Origin: Streptomyces atratus
GTDB taxonomy: Bacteria > Actinomycetota > Actinomycetes > Streptomycetales > Streptomycetaceae
Assembly (NCBI RefSeq): GCF_014648655.1
Contig: NZ_BMRN01000001.1
Coordinates: forward strand, 310,001 to 374,000
Reading direction: 5' to 3'
Length of the DNA: 64,000 bases
A program made the translations under genes and the position numbers. The notes under the pieces are model-generated. The model ran no database searches and was not told the origin of the DNA. It worked only from the letters and a program-made list of their open reading frames with translations. Of the stretch, positions 52,102-61,225 are shown one piece after another. Within the stretch, counting starts at the first letter, position 1; every line of letters begins with the position of its first letter.

Positions 52102-52198
52102 AGGGACGACTGCCCCGCCGACCGTGAGGCGGCGGCCGCCGCGAATGCCGTCCGCGTCCTGGTGGCGCCCAGGCCCTGGCCGAGCGGCCGGAGGGCTC

Positions 52199-55100
52199 TC
52201 ATTCCAGGGTGTGACGGCCCTCCGGCTGTGCGCTGCACGAGGCACGGAAGGTGCAGTGTGTGCAGTGCTGGCCGGTCGTGGGGGTGAACCGTTCGTCCAG
52301 GACCCGGCCGGCGGCCGTGGCCAGCAGGTCGGAGACCCACTCACCGGAGAGCGGTTCCTGGGCCTGCACCTTGGGAAGGGCGTCGCCGCCCTCCTTCTTC
52401 GGGGCGGGCTGTCGCAGCTGTACGAGTTCGGCGCCCCCGGGCACGGGACGGCTGCCGTCGAAGATCTCGTCGACCGCCCCTTCCCGGACGGCCAGCTGGT
52501 ACACGGCGAGCTGGGGGTGGCGGGCGACCTCGTCCTTGGTCGGGGACTGCTTGCCGGTCTTGAAGTCGACGACGTACGCCCGGCCCTCGGCGTCCTGTTC
52601 GACGCGGTCCATGGAGCCGCGGATGCGTACCTCGTACTGCCCGGCCTCCAGCGTCACGTCGAAGTCGTGCTCGCTCGCGGCGGGGGTGCGGCCGGTGCGG
52701 TCCATGACGTGCCAGCGCAGGAAGCGTTCGAGGGCGGCCCTGGCCTGGTCCTTCTCCTGCCGGGACTTCCAGGGGGCGTCGAAGACGAGGCCGTCCCAGA
52801 CCGAGTCCAGCCGCTCCATCAGGACAGCCAGATCGGCGGGGGTACGCCCGGAGGCCACCTCGTCGGCGAGTACGTGGACGACGTTGCCGAAGCCCTGTGC
52901 GGCCGTCGCCGGGGCGTCCGCCTTCACCTCGCGGCCGAGGAACCACTGGAGCGCGCAGGTGTTGGCGAGCTGGTCGAGCGCGCTGCCGGAGAGGGACACG
53001 GGCTGGTCCCGGTCGCGGAGCGGGACGGCGGAGCGGGTCGGCTCGTACAGGCCCCACCAGCGGTAGGGATGGGCCGCGGGTACGAGCGGCTGGCCGTCGT
53101 CGTCGGTGAGCGCGGCGAGGCGGGCGAGGCGGTGGGCGGCCTCCTCGCGCAGGGCGTCCGAGGCGTCGGGGTCGACGGTGGTGGCGCGGAGTTCGGCGAC
53201 GAGCGCGGCGACGGCGAGCGGTCGGCGCGGCCGGCCGGTGACGTCGCGCGCTTCGACGCCGAGCTCGGTGAGGAAGCGGGACGGCTGGTCGCCGTCGTCG
53301 GCGGGCGCCTTGACCGCGGTGACGACGAGCCGTTCGCATGCGCGGGTCGCAGCGACGTAGAAGAGGCGGCGTTCCTCGGCGAGGAGGGCGCCGGGGGTGA
53401 GCGGTTCGGCCAGGCCGTCGCGGCCGATCCGGTCCGCTTCGAGGAGCGAACCGCGGCGGCGCAGGTCCGGCCAGAGTCCCTCCTGCACCCCCGCGACGAC
53501 GACGAGGCGCCACTCCAGGCCCTTGGACCTGTGTGCGGTCATCAGCCGTACGGCGTCGGGCCGCACCGCGCGCCTGGAGAGGGTGTCGGCGGCGATGTCC
53601 TGGGCGTCGACCTCCTCCAGGAAGTTGAGCGCGCCGCGCCCGCCGGTGCGTTCCTCGGCGCGGGCCGCGGTGTCGAAGAGCGCGCAGACGGCGTCGAGGT
53701 CGCGGTCGGCGTTGCGGCCGCCCGCACCGCCGCGCAGCGCGGCACGCTCCAGCCGCCCCGGCCACGGGGTGCCGGCCCACAGCTCCCACAGGGCCTCTTC
53801 CGCGGTACCGCCGCCTTCGAGAAGCTCGCGCGCCTTGCGCAGGAGCGCGCCGAGTCGCTGGGCGCCGCGGGCGTACGCCGGATCGTGCGCGACGAGCCGC
53901 TCGGGCTCGGCGAGCGCGCGGGCCAGCAGGTCGCCGGAGGGCGGCGGTACACGATTCCCGGCGGCCCGCTCCTCGTCGCGCAGGGCCCGGCCGAGCCGGC
54001 GCAGGTCGGCCGCGTCCATGGAGCCGAGGGGGGAGGTGAGGAGGGTCAGGGCCGTCTCGGTGTCCAGCCAGGAGGGCGCTTCAGGGGTGGATTCCCGGCC
54101 GGGAGCCTTTTCGGGGTCCTGGCCGGGAGCCTGATCGGGCTCCCGGCCAGGAGGAGCCGGGGCATCCGCACCCTCTCGGACCTCCGAGTCGGGAGTCTCC
54201 GCATCCTCCGAGGCCGGGGCCTTTGCCTCCGCGCCCGGCGCGCCCCGGCGCAGCGCCGCTGCGGCGACCGCGCGGAGGGCCGTCAGGAGCGGGGCCACCG
54301 CCGGTTCATGGCGCAGGGGGAGGTCGTCGCCGTCGACCTCCACGGGGACGCCCGCCGAGGTCAGGGCCCGGCGCACCGAGGGGATCGTGCGGCCTCCGGC
54401 CCGTACGAGCACCGCCATCTCGTTCCATGGGACGCCGTCCTCCAGATGCGCCCGGCGCAGCAGATCGGCGATGTTGTCGAGTTCGGTGGAGGCGGTCGGG
54501 TAGGTGTACGTCTCCACGCTGCCGCCCTCGCGGACCGCGGCGAGCTCCCGGTGGGCGCGGACCTTCGCCGAGGGCAGCCGGGTCAGCGGCATCCGCCGGG
54601 TGAGCAGCCGGGTGGCGGCCAGCAGCTGTCCGCCGGAGCGGCGCGAGGTCGTGAGGACGCCGACCGGTGCCGGGGCGCCGTCCGCCCGCCGGAACATCTC
54701 CGGGAAGTCGAGGATGCCGTTCACATCGGCACCCCGGAACGCATAGATCGACTGGTCCGGGTCACCGAAGGCGATCAGGTCCCGGCCGCCCCCGGCCCCC
54801 GGGGCGCTCCCCCGGTTGCCGGCCAGCGCGTGCAGCAGCCGCACCTGTGCCGGGTCCGTGTCCTGGTACTCGTCCACGAATACCGCGTCGTACTGCCCGG
54901 CCAGCAGCGCCGACACCTCGGGGCGCTCCGCGAGCAGCACGGCCCGGTGCACCAGCTCCGCGTAATCCAGCACCCCTTGTGCGTCCAGCACATCCAGGTA
55001 CTCGGCGAGGAACTCGGCGGCGGCGCCCCAGTCCGGGCGGCCGGTGCGGCGGGCGAAGTCGGTCAGCGCGTCCGGGCCCAGGCCCAGCTCACGGCTGCGG

Positions 55101-55705
55101 GCGAGCACCGCCCGTACCTCGTCGGCGAAACCGCGCGTGGTCAGACAGGCCCGCAGTTCGTCCGGCCAGCGGATGTGCGTGAAGCCGTCCTGTTCCAGTT
55201 CGAGCTGGCCCGCGAGCAGCTCGCGGACGGTGACGTCCTGCTCCGGTCCGGAGAGCAGCCGCATCGGTTCGGCGAAGAGGTCGGCGTCCTGGTGGGCGCG
55301 GACCAGTGCGTAACAGAAGGAGTGGAACGTGGTGGCCTGCGGACCGCGGGCGGCACCGAGCCGGGCGGCCATCCGGTCGCGCAGCTCCACGGCGGCCTTG
55401 CGGCTGAAGGTGAGGACCAGGATGCGGGCCGGGTCGCCGCCCCGTGCGACACGTGCGGCGACCGCCTCGACGAGCGTGGTCGTCTTGCCGGTGCCCGGTC
55501 CGGCGAGCACCAGGAGCGGGCCTCCGGGGTGATCAACCACCGCACGTTGCGCCGCGTCCAGGAGAGGGGGATCCACGGAGCCCGGCGGGGTGCGCACCAG
55601 TCGGTACGCGCCCGTGGTGCTCCCCCTACGCCCCTGCGGGCGTGGGGGGACCCCCTGCCGTGCCTGACCGTGCGGGCTGTGCCGGGTGGTGGAGGAGGAG
55701 CTCAC
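52199..55705 (-). CDS. adnA: Helicase-nuclease subunit AdnA-like (UvrD motor + nuclease with cysteine cluster)
   Basis: Up to 1168 residues. Motor motifs LAGPGTGKTTTLVEA, VLTFSRKAAVELRD, VFVDEYQDTDPAQ, DQSIYAFRGADVN, TAHRSKGLEWRLVVV. Nuclease motifs RIRGSMDRVEQD, YVVDFKTGK, QLAVYQLA. CALQWF plus the C-terminal HCTHCTFRASC supply four cysteines arranged as in the AddB-type Fe-S staple. An acidic Pro-rich linker lies near 495-560. The GTG at 55705 lacks a ribosome site, and the first 36 residues span an intergenic-type hairpin (55622-55649), so the true start may be GTG 55597. Confidence 0.88.
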   Translation of the reverse strand: MSSSSTTRHSPHGQARQGVPPRPQGRRGSTTGAYRLVRTPPGSVDPPLLDAAQRAVVDHPGGPLLVLAGPGTGKTTTLVEAVAARVARGGDPARILVLTFSRKAAVELRDRMAARLGAARGPQATTFHSFCYALVRAHQDADLFAEPMRLLSGPEQDVTVRELLAGQLELEQDGFTHIRWPDELRACLTTRGFADEVRAVLARSRELGLGPDALTDFARRTGRPDWGAAAEFLAEYLDVLDAQGVLDYAELVHRAVLLAERPEVSALLAGQYDAVFVDEYQDTDPAQVRLLHALAGNRGSAPGAGGGRDLIAFGDPDQSIYAFRGADVNGILDFPEMFRRADGAPAPVGVLTTSRRSGGQLLAATRLLTRRMPLTRLPSAKVRAHRELAAVREGGSVETYTYPTASTELDNIADLLRRAHLEDGVPWNEMAVLVRAGGRTIPSVRRALTSAGVPVEVDGDDLPLRHEPAVAPLLTALRAVAAAALRRGAPGAEAKAPASEDAETPDSEVREGADAPAPPGREPDQAPGQDPEKAPGRESTPEAPSWLDTETALTLLTSPLGSMDAADLRRLGRALRDEERAAGNRVPPPSGDLLARALAEPERLVAHDPAYARGAQRLGALLRKARELLEGGGTAEEALWELWAGTPWPGRLERAALRGGAGGRNADRDLDAVCALFDTAARAEERTGGRGALNFLEEVDAQDIAADTLSRRAVRPDAVRLMTAHRSKGLEWRLVVVAGVQEGLWPDLRRRGSLLEADRIGRDGLAEPLTPGALLAEERRLFYVAATRACERLVVTAVKAPADDGDQPSRFLTELGVEARDVTGRPRRPLAVAALVAELRATTVDPDASDALREEAAHRLARLAALTDDDGQPLVPAAHPYRWWGLYEPTRSAVPLRDRDQPVSLSGSALDQLANTCALQWFLGREVKADAPATAAQGFGNVVHVLADEVASGRTPADLAVLMERLDSVWDGLVFDAPWKSRQEKDQARAALERFLRWHVMDRTGRTPAASEHDFDVTLEAGQYEVRIRGSMDRVEQDAEGRAYVVDFKTGKQSPTKDEVARHPQLAVYQLAVREGAVDEIFDGSRPVPGGAELVQLRQPAPKKEGGDALPKVQAQEPLSGEWVSDLLATAAGRVLDERFTPTTGQHCTHCTFRASCSAQPEGRHTLE

Positions 55706-55920
55706 GTGGATCGCCGGTCCTGGTGGGTGTGCTGGTGCTGAGGGTGCGGTGCGTGCCGCGAACTGTCGACGCTACGCCAGCGGGGGTGCGGTCCGGGGCG
55801 AGTCCGCTGCGTGCCTCGTCACGTTCCGCGTCACGGGTGCCGTCGCGGCGTATCACTTCGTGTTCCGCATCACGCGCCGGGCCAGGCGCCGCCCGTTGCG
55901 CCCCCGAATGGCCGAAGCTG

Positions 55921-56340
55921 TCAGATGTGAGCACCTCCGCCCTTGTCCCCGTCCGCGTCCGCACCGCCGGTGACGCCGTCCCACCGCGCCCGCTTCATGT
56001 CGAGTCGCGGCAGATGACCCTCCGCGCTGCGCGACGCCTCGCGCAGCGGGGTGCTCTCCTCGCGGTAGTGGTCCAGCGCCCGCAGTTCGTGGCCGGGCAG
56101 CAGCGCCCCGTCTGCGCGCACCACGCGCCACCACGGCACCGCGGCCCCGTACAGCGCCATGACCCGGCCGACCTGGCGCGGGCCGCCGTCGCCCAGCCAC
56201 TCGGCGACATCTCCGTACGTCATGACACGGCCGGGCGGAATCAGCTCGGCGACATCGAGCACCCGCTCCGCGTACTCCGGCAACTCGTCGATCGTCCGGT
56301 CGCCGCTCGTCCCGTCGCCGCTGGTCCGGTATTGGCTCAT
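55921..56340 (-). CDS. Alkyltransferase-like (ATL) DNA-repair protein
   Basis: 139 residues. MGMT/Ogt fold with helix-turn-helix arginine finger segment (MTYGDVAEWLGDGGPRQVG, RVMALYG). The active-site PCHRV of methyltransferases is PWWRVV here: Trp replaces the alkyl-accepting Cys. ATL proteins bind O6-alkylguanine and hand it to nucleotide excision repair without transferring the group. Start ATG 56340 (MSQYRTSGDG). Lies upstream of adnA on the same strand, as in mycobacteria. Confidence 0.9.
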   Translation of the reverse strand: MSQYRTSGDGTSGDRTIDELPEYAERVLDVAELIPPGRVMTYGDVAEWLGDGGPRQVGRVMALYGAAVPWWRVVRADGALLPGHELRALDHYREESTPLREASRSAEGHLPRLDMKRARWDGVTGGADADGDKGGGAHI

Positions 56341-56513
56341 CCGGCCCATCCTGCCGTACGCCACCGACAGCCCGGCCCGGTCCGTGTGCGCTCTTTCACT
56401 GGGCGTGCGTGCGGGAGCAAAGGAGCGTATCTTGCGCTTCGCGTGTTTGCGCAGTGCACCCTGATGCCCTCCTCAGTCGCCGGGCCGTGCCACCATCGTG
56501 CGGGCGGTGACCG

Positions 56514-59342
56514 GTGATACGAGAACACGAAGACCAGCCAGAGGCGACGAAGGAGCAGGGCGTGCAGCCACCGAAGGCGGCAAACGCCCCTGACGCCGCG
56601 CGGTATCCGGACGCTTCGGACGGACCCGCCGAGAAGCCCGCTGCGGAGCAGGAAAAGTCCGGTGCGGAGCAGGGGGAAGTCCCCGAGCACCCGGTCGGCT
56701 CGGCGCTCTCGTCCGCTGCGGCGGAACAGGCCGACCGCGTCTCCGGGGACGAGCCGCTGCTCGCCGCCCGGGTGCACCGCCCCTCCGATCTCATGCGGCT
56801 CCTCATCGGGGTCCTGTCGATCGTCGTCCTGCTCTCGGTCGCCGCGTTCGCCCACGGCACGACCGCCGGTCTCGAACAGGACATCAGCAAGGGAACCGGC
56901 CAGGCGCCCGACATCCTGATCAAGACCGGCGGTCTGGTCTCCAGCATCGCCGTGCTGCTCGTTCCGGTCGCGTTCGCCATCGAGCGGCTGATCAAACGCG
57001 ACGGACTACGGATCGCGGACGGCGTGCTCGCCGCCGTACTGGCGCACGGCGTCACGCTCGCCACCGATCTCTGGGTGGCCAAGTCCGCCCCCGGCACCAT
57101 TCAGGACGCCCTGACCCAGCCGCAGCCCGGTGACGCGCTCACCGATCCCGTACACGGCTATCTCGCCCCCGTGATCGCCTATATGACGGCGGTCGGGATG
57201 GCGAGACGGCCGCGCTGGCGGGTCGTGCTGTGGGTGGTGTTGCTGCTCGACGCGTTCGCCATGCTGGTCGGCGGTTACACGACCCCGTTCTCGATCATCC
57301 TCACCGTGCTGATCGGCTGGACCGTGGCGTACGGCACGCTGTACGCGGTCGGCTCGCCGAACGTACGGCCGACCGGTCAGCATCTGATGGCCGGTCTGCG
57401 CCGTGTCGGCTTCCGCCCGGTCACCGCGATGCGCGCCGAGGACGCACCCGACTCCGGCGATCAGAGCGACCGCGGGCGCCGCTATCTGGTCACCCTGGAG
57501 GACGGACCACCACTCGATGTAACGGTCGTCGACCGCGAGCAACAGGCGCAGGGCTTCTTCTACCGGGTGTGGCGCAGGCTCACCCTGCGCGGCATCACCC
57601 AGCGCCGCTCCATCCAGTCGCTGCGTCAGGCCTTGGAGCAGGAGGCGCTGCTCGCGTACGCGGCGATCGCCGCCGGGGCCAACGCACCCAAGCTGATCGC
57701 CACCTCCGAGCTCGGGCCCGACGCCGTGATGCTGGTGTACGAGCACATCGGCGGCCATTCCCTGGACGCGCTGGAGGACTCGGAGATCACCGACGAGCTG
57801 GTGCGCGGCGCCTGGCGTCAGGTGAAGGCGCTCCAGTCGCGGCGGATCGCGCACCGCAGGCTGACCGGCGACGCCATCCTGGTCGATCGTTCCGGCAAGG
57901 TGTTCGTCACCGATCTGCGCGGCGGCGAGATCGCGGCCGGTGATCTGGTCCTGCGGATGGATGTCGCTCAGCTGCTGACCACCACGGGCCTGCGGGTGGG
58001 CGCCGAGCGGGCCGTCGCCGGTGCTCTGGAGGTGCTCGGCCCCGATGCCGTAGCGGACTGTCTGCCGCTGCTCCAGCCGATCGCGCTGAGCCGCTCCACC
58101 CGGGCGACCCTGCGCCGGCTCGCCCGGGAACGCTCGCAGCGCGAGCGCCAGGCGGTGCTCGATGCGTCGGACGCGGCCAAGCGTGCCAGGGCGCTCGAAC
58201 ACGGGGCGGCTCAGGAGACCTCCACCGCCGGTCCGGTGCCGGACCACAAGGCTGCCCGCAAGTCGCTGCGCAACGAGAAGCAGGCCGAGAAACGGGCTAT
58301 GGACGACGCGCTGGAAGAGGCTCGCGAGGAGGATCTGCTCTCCCAGATGCGGCAGCAGGTGCTGCTGATCCGGCCGCAGGCACCGGTCGAACCGGTACGG
58401 CTGGAGCGCATCAAGGCGCGCACCCTGGTCAGCTGTATCGCCGGCGCCATCGCCGCCTACTTCCTCATCTCGCAGGTCACCCAGGCCGACTTCGGTGCGG
58501 TCGTCGAGCAGGCGGAGTGGGGCTGGGTGGCGGCCGCGGTCGGCTTCTCGGCCCTCAGCTATGTCGCGGCGGCGATGAGTCTGCTGGGCTTCGTGCCGGA
58601 GCGGGTGCCGTTCGGCAAGACCGTGCTGGCACAGGTCGCCGGGTCCTTCGTGAAGATCGTCGCCCCGGCCGCGGTCGGTGGTGTGGCGCTGAACACCCGC
58701 TTCCTGCAGCGTGCCGGGGTGCGTCCGGGCCTCGCCGTGGCGAGTGTCGGCGCCTCGCAGCTGTTCGGTCTCGGCTGCCACATTCTGCTGTTGGCGGCGT
58801 TCGGCTATCTGACCGGTACCGAGAAGACCCCGTCCTCGCTCACTCCTTCCAGGACCGTGATCGCCGGGCTGCTGACGGTCGCGGTGCTGGTGCTGGTGGT
58901 GACGGCGGTTCCGTTCCTGCGGAAGTTCGTGGTGACGCGGGTGCGGTCGCTGTTCGCCGGCGTCGTGCCGCGCATGCTCGACGTGGTGCAGCGGCCTCAG
59001 AAGCTGCTGACGGGCATCGGCGGAATGCTGCTGCTGACCGGCCTGTTCGTGATGTGCCTGGACGCGTCGGTCCGGGCGTTCAGCGGCCCGGATGTGCCGC
59101 ATCTCAGCTACGCGAGCATCGCGGTGGTCTTCCTGGCCGGTAACGCGCTGGGGTCGGCGGCGCCCACACCGGGCGGAATGGGCGCGGTCGAGGGCGCGCT
59201 GACGCTGGGGCTGATCGCGGTCGGCCTGCCGAAGGAGGTCGCGGCACCGGCCGTTCTGCTGTACCGACTGCTGACGCTGTGGCTGCCGGTGCTTCCCGGC
59301 TGGCTCTGTTTCAACCATCTGACCCGCAAGGGCGAGCTCTGA
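56514..59342 (+). CDS. Membrane protein: kinase-like domain fused to LPG-synthase/flippase-like domain
   Basis: 942 residues from a GTG. Order: disordered acidic/Ala-rich N-terminus (1-~85); four to six membrane helices (~95-270); a soluble kinase-like domain (~310-540) with AAIAAGANAPKLIATSELG, VMLVYEHIGGHSLD, HRRLTGDAILVDRSGK and VFVTDLRGGE. A basic coiled stretch (~550-620) and eight or so C-terminal helices of the lysylphosphatidylglycerol synthase transmembrane family (NALGSAAPTPGGMGAVEGAL) follow. The kinase catalytic loop lacks the usual Asn. Likely a cell-envelope lipid or glycan function; unproven. Confidence 0.85.
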   Translation: MIREHEDQPEATKEQGVQPPKAANAPDAARYPDASDGPAEKPAAEQEKSGAEQGEVPEHPVGSALSSAAAEQADRVSGDEPLLAARVHRPSDLMRLLIGVLSIVVLLSVAAFAHGTTAGLEQDISKGTGQAPDILIKTGGLVSSIAVLLVPVAFAIERLIKRDGLRIADGVLAAVLAHGVTLATDLWVAKSAPGTIQDALTQPQPGDALTDPVHGYLAPVIAYMTAVGMARRPRWRVVLWVVLLLDAFAMLVGGYTTPFSIILTVLIGWTVAYGTLYAVGSPNVRPTGQHLMAGLRRVGFRPVTAMRAEDAPDSGDQSDRGRRYLVTLEDGPPLDVTVVDREQQAQGFFYRVWRRLTLRGITQRRSIQSLRQALEQEALLAYAAIAAGANAPKLIATSELGPDAVMLVYEHIGGHSLDALEDSEITDELVRGAWRQVKALQSRRIAHRRLTGDAILVDRSGKVFVTDLRGGEIAAGDLVLRMDVAQLLTTTGLRVGAERAVAGALEVLGPDAVADCLPLLQPIALSRSTRATLRRLARERSQRERQAVLDASDAAKRARALEHGAAQETSTAGPVPDHKAARKSLRNEKQAEKRAMDDALEEAREEDLLSQMRQQVLLIRPQAPVEPVRLERIKARTLVSCIAGAIAAYFLISQVTQADFGAVVEQAEWGWVAAAVGFSALSYVAAAMSLLGFVPERVPFGKTVLAQVAGSFVKIVAPAAVGGVALNTRFLQRAGVRPGLAVASVGASQLFGLGCHILLLAAFGYLTGTEKTPSSLTPSRTVIAGLLTVAVLVLVVTAVPFLRKFVVTRVRSLFAGVVPRMLDVVQRPQKLLTGIGGMLLLTGLFVMCLDASVRAFSGPDVPHLSYASIAVVFLAGNALGSAAPTPGGMGAVEGALTLGLIAVGLPKEVAAPAVLLYRLLTLWLPVLPGWLCFNHLTRKGEL

Positions 59343-59482
59343 TCCGCAAGGACGAGCTGACGGTTCCTCAGCCGTAGCACGCGCCTTTCCATAGGGCCGG
59401 TCGGGCGACCGGGGAGAGCCCCGGCCACCCGCTTGGACCAGTGCCTCGTGCACGGGTCCGGTTCCCGCCGCACGATGGGGCC

Positions 59483-61084
59483 ATGAGGACCTCCGCCCTG
59501 CGCGCCGCCACTCTCGCCGCCGCCGTCACCGTGCTCCTTCCCCTCACCGCCTGCTCGGAGAGCGGCACCACGGACGACCCGGACGGGCCGCCGCGCTCTC
59601 CGGTTGCGGCGAATGCCGCCGAGGCGAGCAGCTCCGGCGAGCTCGCCTCCCAGAAGCTGACATGGAAGCCCTGCCCGGCCCCGTCCCCGGCACAGGGCGG
59701 CGGAAAGACCCCGTCGCCCCTGCCCGGCGGCACCCCCTGGGAGTGTTCCTTCATGAAGGTCCCGCTCGACTACGCGAATCCGGGCGGCGAGACGATCGAA
59801 CTGGCACTCATCCGGGCCAGGGCCAAGAATCCGGACAAGCGGATCGGCTCCCTCATCTTCAACTTCGGCGGCCCCGGCGCTTCCGGCGTCGCCACCCTGC
59901 CCGCCTTCGGCAACGACTACGACAAGCTCCGCGCCGGCTACGACCTGGTCAGCTTCGACCCGCGCGGGGTCGGCCGCAGTGCGGGCGTGGAGTGCGAGAC
60001 CGACCAGCAGCTCGACGCCCGCTACGAGACCGACGTCACGCCGGACGACAGCGCCGAGGTGAATGCCTTCGTCAAGGACATCAAGACGTTCGCGTTGGCC
60101 TGCAAGAAGAACTCCGGCAGGGAGCTCCCCTACGTCGGCACCATCAACGCCGCCCGCGACATGGATCTGATGCGTCAGGTGCTCGGAGACAAGAAGCTGT
60201 ACTACTTCGGCATCTCGTACGGCACCGAACTGGGCGGCGTCTACGCCAACTTGTTCCCGAAGAACGTCGGCAGGTCGGTGCTGGACGGGGTGGTCGACCC
60301 GACCCTGGACTCCGTGCAGTCCTCGCTCGGCCAGGCCAAGGGGTTCCAGCTCGCCCTGGACAACTTCGCCGAGGACTGCGTGAACCGCGGCGCTGCCTGC
60401 AAGCTTCCCGGTTCCACCGGCAAGGAGGTCGAGCAGGGGATCTCCGGCCTTCTCACACGGCTGGAGAAGAACCCGATCCCGGGGCTCGGGACCCGGCAGC
60501 TGACGCAGTCCCTGGCCATCACCGGCATCGCGGCCTCCCTCTACTCCAAGGAGACCTGGCCGTTGCTGGAGCAGGGAGTGGACGAGGCCGACGGCGGGAA
60601 CGGCGCGCTGCTCCTCGCTCTCGCGGACTCGCTGAACGGCCGTGAGGCCGACGGGCACTATGACAATTCGATGGCTGCCAACACCGCCATCAACTGCGCC
60701 GACTCCAAGCAGCGGTTCACCGCGGACCAGACCATGGCGAAGCTCCCGGAGTTCCAGTCCGCCTCGCCGGTCTTCGGTGACTATCTGGGCTGGGGTCTGA
60801 TGGCCTGCACCGGCTGGCCGGTGGCGGGCGTCTGGGAGACCCCGGACGTCAGCGCCCCGGGAGCGGCCCCCATCCTCGTCATCGGCAACACGGGCGACCC
60901 GGCGACCCCGTACAAGGGAGCGAAGTCGATGGCCGATGCGCTGGGCAAGGGCGTCGGTGTGGAGTTGACGTACGAGGGTCAGGGGCACGGCGCGTACAAC
61001 AGCGGCAATGCCTGTGTGCAGAAGGTCGTGGGCGACTATCTGCTGAACGGCAAGGTTCCGGCGGCCGGGACGGTCTGCAAGTAA
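59483..61084 (+). CDS. Secreted lipoprotein alpha/beta-hydrolase, tripeptidyl aminopeptidase (SlpD/E-like), copy 1
   Basis: 533 residues. Lipoprotein signal with lipobox LTAC (LLPLTAC). Peptidase S33/TAP-like fold: FNFGGPGASGVATLP (oxyanion), YDLVSFDPRGVGRS, nucleophile YFGISYGTELGG, acid VIGNTGDPATP, histidine GQGHGAYNSGN. The C-terminal TAP-like domain ends in a paired-cysteine tail. Removes N-terminal tripeptides from proteins on the outer membrane face. About 50% similar over the core to the next gene, a tandem duplicate. Confidence 0.9.
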   Translation: MRTSALRAATLAAAVTVLLPLTACSESGTTDDPDGPPRSPVAANAAEASSSGELASQKLTWKPCPAPSPAQGGGKTPSPLPGGTPWECSFMKVPLDYANPGGETIELALIRARAKNPDKRIGSLIFNFGGPGASGVATLPAFGNDYDKLRAGYDLVSFDPRGVGRSAGVECETDQQLDARYETDVTPDDSAEVNAFVKDIKTFALACKKNSGRELPYVGTINAARDMDLMRQVLGDKKLYYFGISYGTELGGVYANLFPKNVGRSVLDGVVDPTLDSVQSSLGQAKGFQLALDNFAEDCVNRGAACKLPGSTGKEVEQGISGLLTRLEKNPIPGLGTRQLTQSLAITGIAASLYSKETWPLLEQGVDEADGGNGALLLALADSLNGREADGHYDNSMAANTAINCADSKQRFTADQTMAKLPEFQSASPVFGDYLGWGLMACTGWPVAGVWETPDVSAPGAAPILVIGNTGDPATPYKGAKSMADALGKGVGVELTYEGQGHGAYNSGNACVQKVVGDYLLNGKVPAAGTVCK

Positions 61085-61105
61085 TTCACCGCCTCGAACG
61101 GCCCG

Positions 61106-61166
61106 GGTCCTGTCGTCGAAATACCGTCGTCGCCCCCACCGCAGACGGCAGTTCGACGACAGGACC
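61106..61166. repeat. 15-bp inverted repeat with nested stem
   Basis: GGTCCTGTCGTCGAA (61106-61120) pairs with TTCGACGACAGGACC (61152-61166). A nested CCGTC/GACGG stem (61124-61128, 61143-61147 approximately) lies within the 31-base loop. Follows the first peptidase by 21 bases, so it may act as terminator; its right arm also abuts a TAGCAT box near the promoter of the next gene. Confidence 0.6.
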
Positions 61167-61225
61167 TAGCATGGGCGCACTTTCTGTACGTCGTATGTAC
61201 AGGCACATCGGGGAGGGACGTACAC

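Noticed and set aside
51979..52344. Minus-strand ORF containing DTEKYVDTEKYV in the adnA-adnB gap
   Set aside because: No ribosome site, half of it overlaps the end of adnA, and the product is low complexity; kept only as a repeat observation.
51965..55741. Very long plus-strand open frame (about 1250 codons) antisense to adnA
   Set aside because: It mirrors the adnA gene: high GC removes stops from the opposite strand. The translation is Gly/Arg/Val-rich without motifs, while the minus strand has full helicase and nuclease motifs.
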